A DNA stretch of 64,000 nucleotides from Erinaceus europaeus (GCF_950295315.1 NC_080172.1:78139118-78203117), one strand, 5' to 3'; counted from the stretch's first letter, positions 11,272 through 22,425 are shown. Notes: generated from the sequence alone by a model not told the origin. Translations and numbers: made by a program.

Positions 11272-11327
11272 AATCTACAAGCTCGTGTTTACCACTGCTT
11301 CCAGTGGTAAACACGAGCTTGTAGATT
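11272..11327. repeat. Perfect 26-bp inverted repeat (hairpin), 4-nt loop
   Basis: The left arm 11272-11297 and the right arm 11302-11327 are exact reverse complements over 26 bases around the loop CTTC (11298-11301). The arm core reads CAAGCTCGTGTTTACCACTG. No known repeat end or transposon terminus was recognised in the arms. Confidence 0.95.
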
Positions 11328-12404
11328 TTTTCTTGTTTCAGGAGCTAGGTGCCACCATTTATATGGTGATTCTTTATCTTTGAAATCACTGTATGGATAC
11401 TTTCATAAAATTGTTACTTGAAGACAGGACAAGAAACTTTTTTTTGAGAAGAACAAGATGAAATAGTTACACCGCATCTCTACATAGTTAATAAACTGTT
11501 CCAGCTACTGCATAAAGTGTAGTCTGACCTTCCTCCATTCGTTCATTTCCCTCCTCTCTCCAGGGCATAATAAGGGAGGAGGGACAAATTAATTATTCAT
11601 TCTACTATCACTGCTTCCCAAAGTGACAAGAAGGAGCAAACAGTATATAGATGACTGAATGCATTGCCAAGTCAACTTCTGACTAAAATTGTTTGGAAAT
11701 TTCTGGATGTCTTAAACACTGCTGAGCCAGGGGTTAAGTTAGGAGGGATTTCTATGTCTTAGATTCAATACTTGTATGCACAGAAGGGATAAGCCTAAGT
11801 GAGAAGTGTAGCTGTGTAGAGAGGTCAAATATGTCTGGATGAATCCCTTCTGTACCACACACTGTTGGTGCTATGAGCAATTCCTTTGTATTGAATAGAG
11901 TACCTGATACTTTTACCCTATTATTAAATCTCTGAAAAAAATCTAATTTAGTTTAAGAGACTCTATTGTCCATGGAGGCACTATGAAAGCATAAATGTTA
12001 AACAACTGATGTCATTTGTGATTTTTAACAGACTAGAGTGGTTTCTTCCAAGTTAATACTTATCTTGCCATAATATTTACTTTCACATAGTAAGTGCTGC
12101 TATTTCTCCATGACTGCAATGAAGAATTGTGGTAAAATAAACTCACCTCTATAAGATAAATGTCAGATGTTTAATGAAAATCACCAGATGAGCATACCAG
12201 GTGTACTTTGAATTTACTGAGCTTCTGGACTTCCAGTAAAATCTAGCTCACAAAAATTTCCAAATGTGAATGTCTGTGTTCAAAACTGAGAGTTGTAAGA
12301 AATGAATTCTGGGAGGGCACGGGCCTTAGCAGAAGAGCAGGTGGTCTATACATGCAGAGATGTTAAGTTCTTTTCATTGTTCCAATTCTAATGGGTTTAG
12401 TGAT

Positions 12405-12490
12405 GCTCTTGACTTCAGTTTTATTCTATAAAATGAGTGGACTTAATGAGATGATCTCTCAAATCCCATCTTGTTCTCTAAGATTATGTG
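12405..12490 (+). repeat. Old MIR/L2-class relic
   Basis: The order TTCAGTTTTATTCTATAAAATGAG, GGACTTAATGAGATGATCTCT and AAATCCCATCTTGTTCTCTAAGATT resembles the widespread mammalian motif with CAGTTTCCTCATCTGTAAAATG followed by a GATGATCTCT block. Strongly diverged; class uncertain. Confidence 0.45.
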
Positions 12491-13299
12491 ATTAAAAAAT
12501 GTTATTATGTGAAATGATTAGGTTGAAAATATTATCCAGTCTGAATTCCATATTGAATATTTTGAGTGTGAAATATTAGCTATGGCTGTGAAACAATCTG
12601 AGGAATAGCCAGTTTTAGTAAGAAATCACAACGTATTTGAGAGAGAACATGATAGAAACATAAAAAAAATAGTCTAAATTAAATTTAGTTATTTCCCACA
12701 GAAGAATTTGAAAAGAGATGAGGTACTTGGTTGGTGCCCAACAATTTGATTTATTACTACAAATAGGACTACTTTACAAAAGAGCTCTGATGACCTCATG
12801 TGACTGTGAATAGAAAGTGTGAAGTTGAGATTCTGGATTGGATGAAGTTTCTCCCTTCAGCTTCAGAAACAACTACTCTATTTTTGTTTATCTAATGCAT
12901 TAGACATCCTTACCAAATCTCATTTGAATGTAAATCTACTACTCTAAAGTGTTGAAAAGCATTTGGTTCCGTTAAAGCAAATACTTGTGATATTAAAAAC
13001 GCCTGAACTAGTTTCTCATCTCTAATTTAATCAAGTTTTTTTTTCTTTTTATTTCAAGCCCTAATGATGTTTGTCTCTTACAGAACTATCATTAAATTGT
13101 TTCCCATATAGTTTATGCCTTGGTCTCCTAATCCACAATGGAGAGTTAAAGACAGAGTTTCTAGGAGATAAATCAGATTAAATGAAATCATAAAGATTGG
13201 GACCTAATTCAAGAGATTAGTGTAATTCAAAAAAGAAATATCATGGAACTCTCTCTCTTTTGATCTTACATTATTTTATCTTATTTAATTTGTTAATAG

Positions 13300-14322
13300 T
13301 GGCTAATAACTTGTGATCTAAGAGGAGTACAATTCTATACAATTCCCACCACCAAATTTCTATATCCCCTTCCCTTCATGGGATGTTTCCCTATCCTTTA
13401 TCCCTCTGGGTATGGACCAAAGATTTTTATGGTTTTCAGAACGTGGAAGGTATGGTCTCTGTATTTGCTTCTATGTTGGACGTAGACCTTGATATATCAA
13501 TCTATACCCCAGCCTATTTCTATTTTCCATAGTAGGGTAGGACTCTGGAAAGCTTGGGTTCTAGGACTCATTGATGAGGTTTTCTGCCCAAGGAAGTCAG
13601 GTTGGCATCATGTAGCATCTGCAACTTGGTGGTTGGAAAGCATTAGACATAAAGCAGAATTATTTTTTTATAATTATGAACATAAAGATAAGAATATAGC
13701 AGATGAGATTTGAGGTCTTCATGTTGGAAGGAAATAGTATGTCTATTTTAGGTATATTCCATGGGGCCTATTCCTTTACTAATTTTTGACTGAACCCCAT
13801 AGGAACATGCAGGTGGGCTGAAAGTGTTGGGAATAGGACTAGAAAGCTGGGTCAGGGAATAGAGTAGCTCCCAAATATGGGAAAAGTACAAAAATACCTT
13901 TAACTGTAAACCCCATCAATCTGACCTAGGGCCCATTTCTATTCATATTTATCACAGGAGTCTGTGTAACCTCTGTATCCCTGTCAGTATGAGCTTATAG
14001 TCCATAGTCATAGATAGGAACATTCTAGGTTTTACTAATCTCAGTACCCATCTTCCTTGAGTGGCTGAGTATGTTAACCCAGCCTCCCTTCAGAGAGTGC
14101 AACAGTTCCTACCACTGTTATTCTACATTGAGGACAAGGTCCCGTAGAGGCCCACAAGAGGGTTTATGATTTTGTTCTTGATGGAGATGACCAGTGATGG
14201 TGAGAGAGGGATATGTTAGATGTCTAGGCCCATCATATCTATATGGGAATCCCAGGATTCCCTGACTAGGTGCCTGAATTATGAATGACCTTGTAGTGAC
14301 CAAAAAGGCCATAATTAAAGTG
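13300..14322 (-). repeat. Family X, long reverse copy (left arm of inverted pair)
   Basis: The longest X copy in the window. From its 3' end at about 13300 it shares ATTCCCACCACCAAATTTCTATATCC, the TATGGACCAAAGATTTTTATGG block and CATCAATCTGACCTAGGGCCC with 21350-22115. Its inner end, 14247-14322, is an imperfect inverted match of 14774-14853 (GGGAATCCCAGGATTCCCT against AGGGAATCCTTGGATTCCC). Frames of 71-75 codons inside it are not recognisable. Confidence 0.7.
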
Positions 14323-14773
14323 TATAATGCCACCTAAACACGTTTAATTTCAGACTGTGTTCAGAGACACCAGGCCTTGGATGTCAACCCTCCAACTCCA
14401 TTACTGTGGTGAGACCTTTTCTATCTCATAGGACTCTTTAATTCTATTTTTGAGTGGCACATTTCTTAAAAAATCTATAGAACGTAGATATAGACCAGGG
14501 CCCATGAGATAGGGCACAAGTATCCATAAGTTAGGGGAAAATATGTACCTAAAATTAAAAGTGCACAATAGTTGGAATTGACTCAATAAATGTAGCAAGC
14601 AAGTAGAAAGACCTAAAAAAGTCACCATAAACTATTTAATCAAATAGTTTCTACTTAGACCTAGCTCCCCTCTCTCACCTACTTCCTATTTCACTTCCCT
14701 CAATCACTTTAAGCCTAAGCCCGTCAGATAAAGTAAGGATCTCAAAAGGTGCATAGGGTAAGGGAATAGCAGA
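14323..14773. other. Spacer between inverted X arms
   Basis: About 450 bp with no recognised repeat. It may be the 5' part of family X present in only one arm, or the original insertion spacer. Confidence 0.45.
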
Positions 14774-15330
14774 CTTTAATTAATGATGACCTTTTTGGTC
14801 ATTACCGGACTACTCCATCATCTGGGACCCTAGTTAGGGAATCCTTGGATTCCCACATACATATTGGATTCCCTCATCTGCCATATTTTTACCTTTACAT
14901 TCCTGTTTACTAAACACTTTGTTCTGCTTTATATTTTAATATTTGCCAGCCACCAAGTTGCAGATACTACCATGATGCCAACATGGCTTCTCTGGGCAGA
15001 GAGCCTCACCAATGTGTCCTGGAACCCCATCTACCCAGAGCCCTACTCCACTAGGGAAAGATAGAAACAGACTGTGGTATGGATCACCTGCCAATGTCCA
15101 TGTCCAGAATAGAAGCAAATACAGAAATGAGACCATCCACCTTCTGCATCCCATAAAGCTCTTTGGTCCATACTCCCAGAGGGATAAAGAATAAGGAAAC
15201 TTCCAGTGGAAGGGAGGGTATACAGAACTCTGGTAGTGGGAATTGTATGGAATTGTACCCCACCTTATATCATAATCTTGATGATCATTATTAAACCACT
15301 AATAAAGAATAAATTTAAAAAAAAAGAAAG
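14774..15330 (+). repeat. Family X, plus copy (right arm of inverted pair)
   Basis: Runs from the 14774-14853 block through ACTAAACACTTTGTTCTGCT, GCCACCAAGTTGCAGATACT and CTTTGGTCCATACTCCCAG to GGAATTGTATGGAATTGTAC and an A-rich end with AATAAAGAATAAATTT. About 500 bp shorter than its partner arm, which implies an internal deletion or a subfamily difference. Confidence 0.7.
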
Positions 15331-15861
15331 AGAGGCATGTTCCCAGGAAAAGCTAAGAAAAGGAGGCAGTTGACCACATGTCAGGAATAGTGGTTTCATT
15401 ACAAACAAAAATAGAAAGTTTCAGACTTTTAACATTCAGACCTGTGAGAAAGCAGTTTCCTATAGGATTGATTCACCTGTTCCATGGTATTTTCTGACAG
15501 TAGTCTGAGAAAAGTAAGACAAGAAAGCTAACATAAGTCACTGGAGGGAAAAAAGCTTCTCTGTAAATGACTTTCTAGTCATAGGTCTTTCCCTAGAGTA
15601 ACCATTTCAGTATGAATAACTGAAATGAGGATAAAATTTATACATGAATAAATTTTATCAACTAGTGTGTGTGTTGTGCTCCAGATTCAGCTGTTAGAAT
15701 AGTGGCCCTCAGAACAAATAGCTACACAGAAACTGTGCTATACTTATTTACCTATGAACTGAAAAATCAGGAAAGCAGCATTTTGCCCTCACTAGCGCAC
15801 ACGGTAAGAATGAAAAAAAAAGTCAGAAATAACAAAACTGCTGAAAGGTAGGTGGCAAAAT
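15331..15861. other. Unassigned DNA
   Basis: No repeat or gene recognised. An open frame of 60 codons at 15669-15851 shows no recognisable features. Confidence 0.45.
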
Positions 15862-16000
15862 GTTATTATTATCATTTTATAGGAGAGCAAATCTGTGCAG
15901 CAGAAAGGTCAAGTATCTTGTTCAAAGGGACACAGAATATAGAGCTGAGCCCCAGAATTATTAACTTCTATTTTCTAATGTAGTGGACCTCGGGTTATAG
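15862..16000 (+). repeat. MIR SINE relic
   Basis: TTATTATTATCATTTTATAG, then AGGTCAAGTATCTTGTTCAAAG, ACACAGAATATAGAGCTGAGCC and CCCAGAATTATTAACTTC follow the MIR core order (ATTTTACAGATGAGGAAA ... AAGTAACTTGCCCAAGGTCACACAG). Confidence 0.65.
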
Positions 16001-16778
16001 AATTCAACTAGGAAGGACAAAGATAACATTTTAATGTCATGAGACAGTTATGCTACATGGATTGCTCCTGTTCTTTTGTTGCCTCCTCTGGGACTACTTG
16101 ATGACATTAGCCTCAGTAACTTCTCTCATCATGGGAAACCTGAACCTGAAGCTGGAAACTATACTAAATGTCAGCACCTCTAACGGATGTGGATTTCACA
16201 TCTACTTTCTTGGCCATTTCATAGTTTTATCAGAATCTCCTTTTGTTCAATCCATGTTTTCTTTGAAGGAAAAAATGGCCTGGTGTGATCTCCTGAGAAG
16301 AGTAGAGGGGCTTCTGGTGGGAAAGCTGGAAATCTTTTCCAAGAATAAAACATTAGAAGCACTCAGCTAGACCACTGAAAGGCATGATTGGTTCCTTACA
16401 CTACTCACAGCTTCTAAAGCATACTAATATCTAGACCTCGATTTGAAGAAAAGACTTGACAGGAAGATTCTTCTTGAAAGGGCTTTTTAATATCAATTGT
16501 CCTTTTCTTTTGTATCCCTGAATTTTTAGCACAATTAGTCATGCCTTCCTTCATTTTTCACTTGTTTGTTTGTTTCGGGGAAAATATACTTCTCCAACTA
16601 TCAGTCTTGTACTTTATTTATTCCCTTGTGTTTGATACTTGCCAGTTCTGGAGTATATTCTTGAGTATAAATTTCAAATTTATGAAAATTACAAATTGAT
16701 GTTGACAGTAATAGTTCTCATGGCCTGAAATTAGATCTTTAAGTAGTTTTTCTGTCTCCATGTAAAGGAGCATGGATT
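16001..16778. other. Unique DNA with a 106-codon open frame
   Basis: A plus-strand frame at 16050-16370 starts with a hydrophobic stretch (LLLFFCCLLWDYLMTLASVTS) that could pass as a signal peptide, but the rest shows no domain, no flanking splice signals and no recognisable relative. I do not call it a gene. No other structure was seen. Confidence 0.4.
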
Positions 16779-16793
16779 TAAACTACTAGTTCC

Positions 16794-17924
16794 CACTATA
16801 TTTCACCAAATACATCTTCAATGAAACAAATCCAATTACAAAGACAACTAAGGCAAGCATCGACCTATGGGAATACATCAAATTAAAAAGCTTCTGCACA
16901 ACAAAAGAAACCACCACCCAAACAAAGAGACCGCTCACAGAATGGAAGGAGATCTTTACATGACATACACCAGACAAGAGTTTAATGGCCAAAATATATA
17001 AAGAGCTTGCCAAACTCAACAACAAGAAAACAAATAGCCCCATCCACAAATGGGGAGAGGACATGGACAGAATATTCACCACAGAGGAGATTCAAAAGGC
17101 TGAGAAACACATGAAAAAATGCTCCAAGTCTTTGATTGTCAGAGAAATGCAAATAAAGACAACAATGAGATACCACTTCACTCTTCTGAGAATGTCATAC
17201 ATCAGAAAAGGTAACAGCATCAAATGTTGGAGAGGTCGTAGGGTCAAAGGAACCCTCCCTTCCCTGCACTGCTTGTGGGAATGTAAATTCATTCAACCTC
17301 TTTGGAAAACAGTCTGGAGAACTCTCAGAAGGCTAGAAATGGACCTACCCTATGATCCTGCAATTCCTCTCCTGGGGATCTATCCTAAGGTACCCAACAC
17401 ATCCATCCAAAAAGATCTGTGTACACATACGTTATTGGCAGCACAATTTGTAATAGCCAAAACCTGGAAGCAACCCAGGTATTCAACAACAGATGAATGG
17501 CTGAGCAAGTTGTGGCATATATACACAATGGAATACTACTCAGCTATAAAAAATGGTGACTTTACTGTTTTCAGCCCATCTTGGATGAACCTTGAAGAAA
17601 TCATGTTAAGTGAAATAAGTCAGAAACAGAAGGATGAATATGGGATGATCTCACTCTCAGGCAGAAGTTGAAAAACAAGATCAGAAGAGAAAACACAAGT
17701 AGAACCTGAACTAGAATTGGTGGATTGCACCAAAGTAAAAGCCTCTGGGTAGATGTGGGGGGAGACTACAGGTCCAAAAAGGATGACATAGGACCTAGTG
17801 GGGCTTTTACTGTTATATGGAAAACTGGGAAATGTTATCCATGTATAAACTATTACATTTACTGTCTTATGTAACACATTAATTCCCCAATAAAGAAATT
17901 AAAAAAATAAAAAATAATAATAAA
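16794..17924 (+). mobile_element. 5'-truncated L1, plus strand, 15-bp target duplication
   Basis: About 1.13 kb holding the ORF2 C-terminal coding part, the 3' UTR with a CAATAAAG signal near 17888 and an A-rich tail. It is flanked by identical TAAACTACTAGTTCC at 16779-16793 and 17925-17939. The exact duplication and a long open frame point to a fairly recent insertion. The 3' UTR matches, in reverse, the 3' end of the L1 at 56279. Confidence 0.93.
16985..17671 (+). pseudogene. L1 ORF2 C-terminal fragment, 228 codons open
   Basis: Reads the ORF2p C-terminal domain: [22 protein letters not shown] start, then the cysteine/histidine-containing stretch [49 protein letters not shown] and the [12 protein letters not shown] block, ending at a TGA at 17669-17671. 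These blocks are conserved in mammalian L1. Endonuclease and RT are missing through 5' truncation, so no enzyme can be made. Upstream of 16985 the sequence is still ORF2 but shifted in frame. Confidence 0.9.
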
Positions 17925-17939
17925 TAAACTACTAGTTCC

Positions 17940-18504
17940 TTCTCACTAGAAGTCTAATAAGACATATCACACTGTGACTGTAATAGTAAGTGGTGTTTGT
18001 TCTGGTTCCATTCTCCTGGACTGTGATAATCCTGCCTATTTGTACTTGAATTTGTTTTGTGTCTTTGTTTTAACATCTTTTACCATCTTCAGATTATTCC
18101 CAATTTCTGTTAGGTGATTTTTAAAAGGTTGTTACTGAATCTATTTCTTCCCCTCCCCCCAACATCAATTGTCTGGCATAAATTGGGTGTACCATAATTT
18201 AATTTTATTCTGGCATTCACTAACTAAAGTCAGTACAGAACTAAGAGCAGGCTTATTATCATAGAGCCATCCTTATTTTGGTTTCCAGATGTCCTCAATA
18301 TACCTATACATTTACACAGCTACTTACATATTTGAGGTTCCTCTTTAGGGCACAATAAATCCTTAGGATGACTTACAACAACAAAAAAATAATATAAATA
18401 AATAAAATGGCTTACAGACCAATAAAGTGTTATACTAATAATCACAGTTTTATTATAAAGGACACAATTTAGGAACAGTTAAAATTAGAGAAGCGCAAGA
18501 TATG
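17940..18504. other. AT-rich DNA without features
   Basis: Nothing recognised apart from an A-rich AATAATATAAATAAATAAA run near 18388-18408. Confidence 0.45.
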
Positions 18505-18739
18505 AGGGACAGAAAAATAGTTCACCAGGATTGTGCATCTGCTTTGCCATGTGTTTGACTCAGGTTCAGTCTTGACTCTTACGCCTCAAAGCATTTAGAA
18601 GAGGCTTTGGTGTTGTGGAACCTAGCCTTCTCTCTTTCTTTCTCTCTCTTCTTCCCTTCCTTCCTTCTTTCCTTCCTTCTTTCCTTCCATCCTTCCTTCC
18701 TTCCTTCCTTCCTTCCTTCCTTCCTTCCTTCCTTCCTTC

Positions 18740-18780
<41 letters not shown>

Positions 18781-18785
18781 CTTGC
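18505..18785 (+). mobile_element. SINE-D with long (TTCC)n/(TTTC)n tail
   Basis: Head GAAAAATAGTTCACCAGGAT, GCTTTGCCATGTGTTTGACT and B-box-like GGTTCAGTC, then GCTTTGGTGTTGTGGAACC. The CT-rich tail has expanded into a TTCC then TTTC microsatellite at about 18645-18780. Two frames of 72 and 83 codons there are repeat artefacts. Confidence 0.7.
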
Positions 18786-18789
18786 CTTA

Positions 18790-20290
18790 CTTATTGGGGG
18801 GGGGGTGTTAAAAGCTTACTGTTGATAGTAAATATAGTAGTTGGTATATGTGTAAAATTTCTCTAATCCCCTGCCTAAGTCCTCCTCCACCATCATGCTC
18901 CAAAATCTGAGCCCTCTTGCACCCCAGAGTCTTTTGCTTTGGTGTAATACACCAAACCCAGTCCAAGTTCTGCTTTGTGTTTTCCCTTCTGTTCTTATTT
19001 TTCTACTTCTATGAGTGAAATCATCCCATATTCATCCTTATAATATTCATCTCACATGATTCCTTCAAGCTCTATCCAACATGAGGTAAATAAGTGAAAT
19101 CAATCATTTTAATGGCTATATATATATATTACAATTTTATCAGTCACGCATCTGTTGTTGGACACCTGAATTGCTTCCATGTTTTGGCTTTTACATATTG
19201 TGCTGCTATGATCATAGGTATACAAAGATCTCTTTTATGGGTGTGTTTGACTCCTTAGAATATAGCTGTATTCTTTCCTTAGAATTTCCTACTCCTTAGA
19301 ATATAGATAAAATTCTTTCCTATAGAATATAGGAAAGAAATTACAGAGTCATAAGGTAGATTCATTTCTAGCCTTCTGATAGTTCTCCAGACTGCTCTCT
19401 ACAGGGGTTGGACCAATCTATAGTCCCACCAGCAGTGCAGGAGGGTTCCTTTTCCCCTCAAAAACTCTCCAGCATTTGTTGTATGAAATTCTTACAGGGA
19501 TGGAACAGTATCTTATTTTTATCTTTATTTGCATTTCTCTGACAATCAATGCCATGGGAAGCTTATTCATATGTCTATTGGCCTTTCGGACTCTTCTTTG
19601 TTGAATATTCTGTTCATATCCTCGTCTCATTTTTGGATGGATTCACTTTTTGTTGTTGTTGCTGAGTTTGGTGAACTCTTTGTATAATTTGGTTATTAGC
19701 CTTTTGTCTGATGTATAACATGTAAAGATCTTCTATAAGGAGTCTCTTTGTTTTGGTGGTGGCTTATTTTGCTCTTCAGGAGCTTTTCAATATGATGTAG
19801 TCCCATTGTTTCATTTTTGTTTTTGTCTTCCTTGCAATTGTATTTATATCACTGAAGATGCATATAAAACTTAGATGGAAAAAAGGCCTCCCAGTGCTTT
19901 CTTCTAGTACGTGGTTGTTTTTGGTCTAACATTTAAGTCCTTCATCCATTTGTTATATTCTTTTTGCGTGTGGTGAAATGTATTGGTTCAGTTTCATTCT
20001 TCTGCACATTTCAACCTAGTTATTTCAACACCATTTTTGAAGAGAATCTCCTTTCTTCATTTAAAACTTTGGGCCCCCTTGTCAAAAATTAGATGTTCAT
20101 AGGTGTGGGGGCTTAATTCTAGGCTCAATTCTATTTCCCTAGTAAATGTGTTTGTTTTTGTTCCAGTACCAGGCAGTTTTGATGACAATGACCCTATAAT
20201 ATAGTTTGAGATCTGTGAGTGTGATGTTTCCTGTTTTGTTCTTTTGTCATAAGGTCACTAGTTGTTTGAGATCATCTTTAAATAATGAGA
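18790..20290 (-). mobile_element. L1 3' fragment, reverse strand
   Basis: Reverse-strand ORF2 C-terminal part and 3' UTR: CCCCAGAGTCTTTTGCTTTGG, TCATCCCATATTCATCC, CATCTGTTGTTGGACACCTG, CTCCAGCATTTG, then on to GATCTGTGAGTGTGATG in the RT region. More diverged than the copy at 16794. It contains a local duplication of about 41 bp (19250-19290 and 19291-19332). Confidence 0.85.
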
Positions 20291-20764
20291 CAAAATATCT
20301 TTTGCCCCTTTCAGTTATGTTTAAAACTATTTATTATTTCACTACAGATAACTGCTAGACACTGTGCCAGAGCTGAGAGAACTTTAAGCTGTAACCCTGG
20401 TTTAATGATGTGACGAAACAGATAAAAATTTTGAGGTTTTTTTTTTTTATAGATCACTATAAACAATATAAAGAAGCACAGCACAGGGTTAATACAATCA
20501 ATAATTATAATAAACTACTGAACTCATATATATGTTTAATGAAAACACACATAAGAGGTGAAGTTATTCAGAAAACACTATACGATGGGTTATGGAGCAC
20601 AATATACTTTCTTCATGTTTGAAGAACATTTTTGTCTCCTTTCTGTCCTGATCCAGCTTTCTAGCCCTATCCTCAGCTCTGACATCATCTTCCCAGACAA
20701 AATTTTTAGTCTACCTGAATGTTAGCTATCAGGCTCAAGCAAAAATTGCTAAAGTCATGGGCCC
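20291..20764. other. Unassigned DNA
   Basis: No repeat or gene recognised. A 70-codon frame at 20410-20622 has no visible features. Confidence 0.45.
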
Positions 20765-21215
20765 CTTGGAACATACCTACCTTTGGGTTCCTGCTTATTA
20801 AACAATTTGTCTTGCTTTGTATCTCACCACTTTTTAGCCACCAAGCTGCAGACTCTACTACTAGGATTCCATCCTGAATTCCCTGGGCAGAGGACCTCAC
20901 CCGTGTGTCCTGACAAACATGCTAGGGGATATGAATTGGCCAGCCAACATCTTATCCAGCAGAGAAGCAATTGCAGAATCTAGACCTTCCACCTCTGTAC
21001 CTCAAAAGATCTTTGGTCTGTACTCCCAGAGGGATAAAGAGTAAGGAAGTTTCCAGTGGAGGGGATGGGACATGAAACTTTGGTGGTAGGAATTGTATGG
21101 AATTATATCCCTATTATCTTGTTAATAATAATTATTAACAATCTTGTTAATAATTATTATTAACAATCTTGTTAATAATTATTAAATAACTAATAATTTA
21201 AAAAAATAAAGTACA
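20765..21215 (+). repeat. Family X copy, plus strand
   Basis: Shares GGGTTCCTGCTTATTAAAC, GCCACCAAGCTGCAGACTCT, GATCTTTGGTCTGTACTCCC, GGAAGTTTCCAGTGGAGGGG and GGAATTGTATGGAATTATA with 14860-15270, ending in an A-rich tail near 21215. Its 3' end carries a 25-bp tandem repeat. Confidence 0.75.
21116..21190 (+). repeat. Three tandem 25-bp units in the X tail
   Basis: Units 21116-21140, 21141-21165 and 21166-21190 all start ATCTTGTTAATAAT. Each contains TTAATAATTATTAA-type self-complementary sequence. They are direct repeats with no spacers, so not a CRISPR array. Confidence 0.95.
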
Positions 21216-21349
21216 TATGGAATAATATTGCTAAAATACCAGTATGAATATGTTAGTTTACCCTACCACATTGAAAATCTTGTCAGTGAATAAGTGATTT
21301 TTCACAGATCTTAATTCTGCAGCCTCATTTCTCTTTTTCTTTCTTCCTT

Positions 21350-22115
21350 CCTTCCTTTCTATTAATGGTTTAATAATGACTGACAAGATTGTGGGTTAAG
21401 AGAGGTACAATTCCACACATTTCCCATCACCAGAGTTTCTTATCCTCTCCCCTCCATGGGAAGGTTCTCTATTCTTTCTCTGGGAGTATGGACCAAAGAT
21501 CTTTATGGCGTGCAAAAGGTGGGAGTTCTGGCTTCTGTAATTACTTTTCCATTAGACATAGGTGTTGACAGGTTGATCTATACCTCCAACCTGTTTCTAT
21601 CTTTCCCTAGTGGGGTCAGGCTCTGGGGAAGTAAGGTTGTCTGCCCAGGGAAGTCAGTTTGGTGCTATGGTAGCAGCTGCAACTTGGTAGCTAGCAAGCA
21701 TTAAAATATAAAGCAGAACAAAGTGTTTAGTAAGCAGGAACCTAACGGTAAGAATATGGAAGATGATATTTGGGGTCTTCATGTTGGACCAAGCTAGGAA
21801 ATCTATTTTAGGTTTATTCCAAGGGACCCATGACTTTACTAATTTTTGCCTTAGCCCAATAGCTAACATGCAGGTAGGCTGAAAGTATTGTCAAGACGGT
21901 GTCAGAGTTAAGGATAGGACTAGAAAGATGAATAAAGGCAGAGGCAGAGAGTAGCTCCTAAATATGGGTAAAGTATATAAATACCACTAACTGTAAACAC
22001 CATCAATCTGACCTAGGGCCCATGTCTATCCATACTTAGCACAGTAGCCTGTGTAACCTCCGTATCCCTGCCAGTTTGAACTCTCAAACCATGGTCATAA
22101 CTAGGAACATGCAGC
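21350..22115 (-). repeat. Family X copy, reverse strand
   Basis: Tail-to-tail with the copy ending at 21215. Reads TTCCCATCACCAGAGTTTCT, GGGAGTATGGACCAAAGATC, AGGGAAGTCAGTTTGGTGCT, AAATATAAAGCAGAACAAAG, TCAATCTGACCTAGGGCCCA and TAACCTCCGTATCCCTGCCA, matching 13340-14010 block by block. Confidence 0.75.
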
Positions 22116-22214
22116 TTCATTTCTTCAAGTCTTTCTCTGGAATTCAATACCCTGGACACACTGAAAATCTATTTTAGCTTTTTAAATGTTCTGCTTTGAC
22201 GTTTATGATTTGAT

Positions 22215-22425
22215 TTTTATTTAATTATTTTTTGTTATGTAATTATTTATTGGATGGAGAAATTGAGGAGGAAATATATAGAAAAAGAGATAATTAGATA
22301 CCTGTGGCTATGCATCACCATTTATGAAGATTTTCCCCACACGTGAGGACCAGGGGTTTGAATTTGGGTCCTTGTACACTGTAATGTGTGCACTTAACCA
22401 GGTGTGCCACCCCGATTCCTGAATG
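22215..22425 (-). mobile_element. SINE-B, reverse strand
   Basis: A-rich tail in reverse (TTATTTATTGGATGGAGAAATTGAG), then ACACGTGAGGACCAGGGGTTTGAA and CACTTAACCAGGTGTGCCACC, the reverse-strand SINE-B order. Confidence 0.75.

Larger units (their letters stand above)
10831..13299. other. Mostly unique DNA around the hairpin
   Basis: No L1 or recent SINE recognised. It holds the hairpin at 11272-11327 and a MIR/L2-like relic at 12405-12490. Nothing with coding character was found. Confidence 0.5.

Noticed and set aside
16050..16370. 106-codon frame with a signal-peptide-like start
   Set aside because: Only the hydrophobic start is suggestive; no family, no exon structure.
18607..18866. 72- and 83-codon frames rich in F, L, P and S
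   Set aside because: Translation of a (TTCC)n/(TTTC)n microsatellite.
21116..21190. Possible CRISPR-like repeats
   Set aside because: Direct 25-bp units without spacers, AT-rich, in a mammalian retrotransposon tail.
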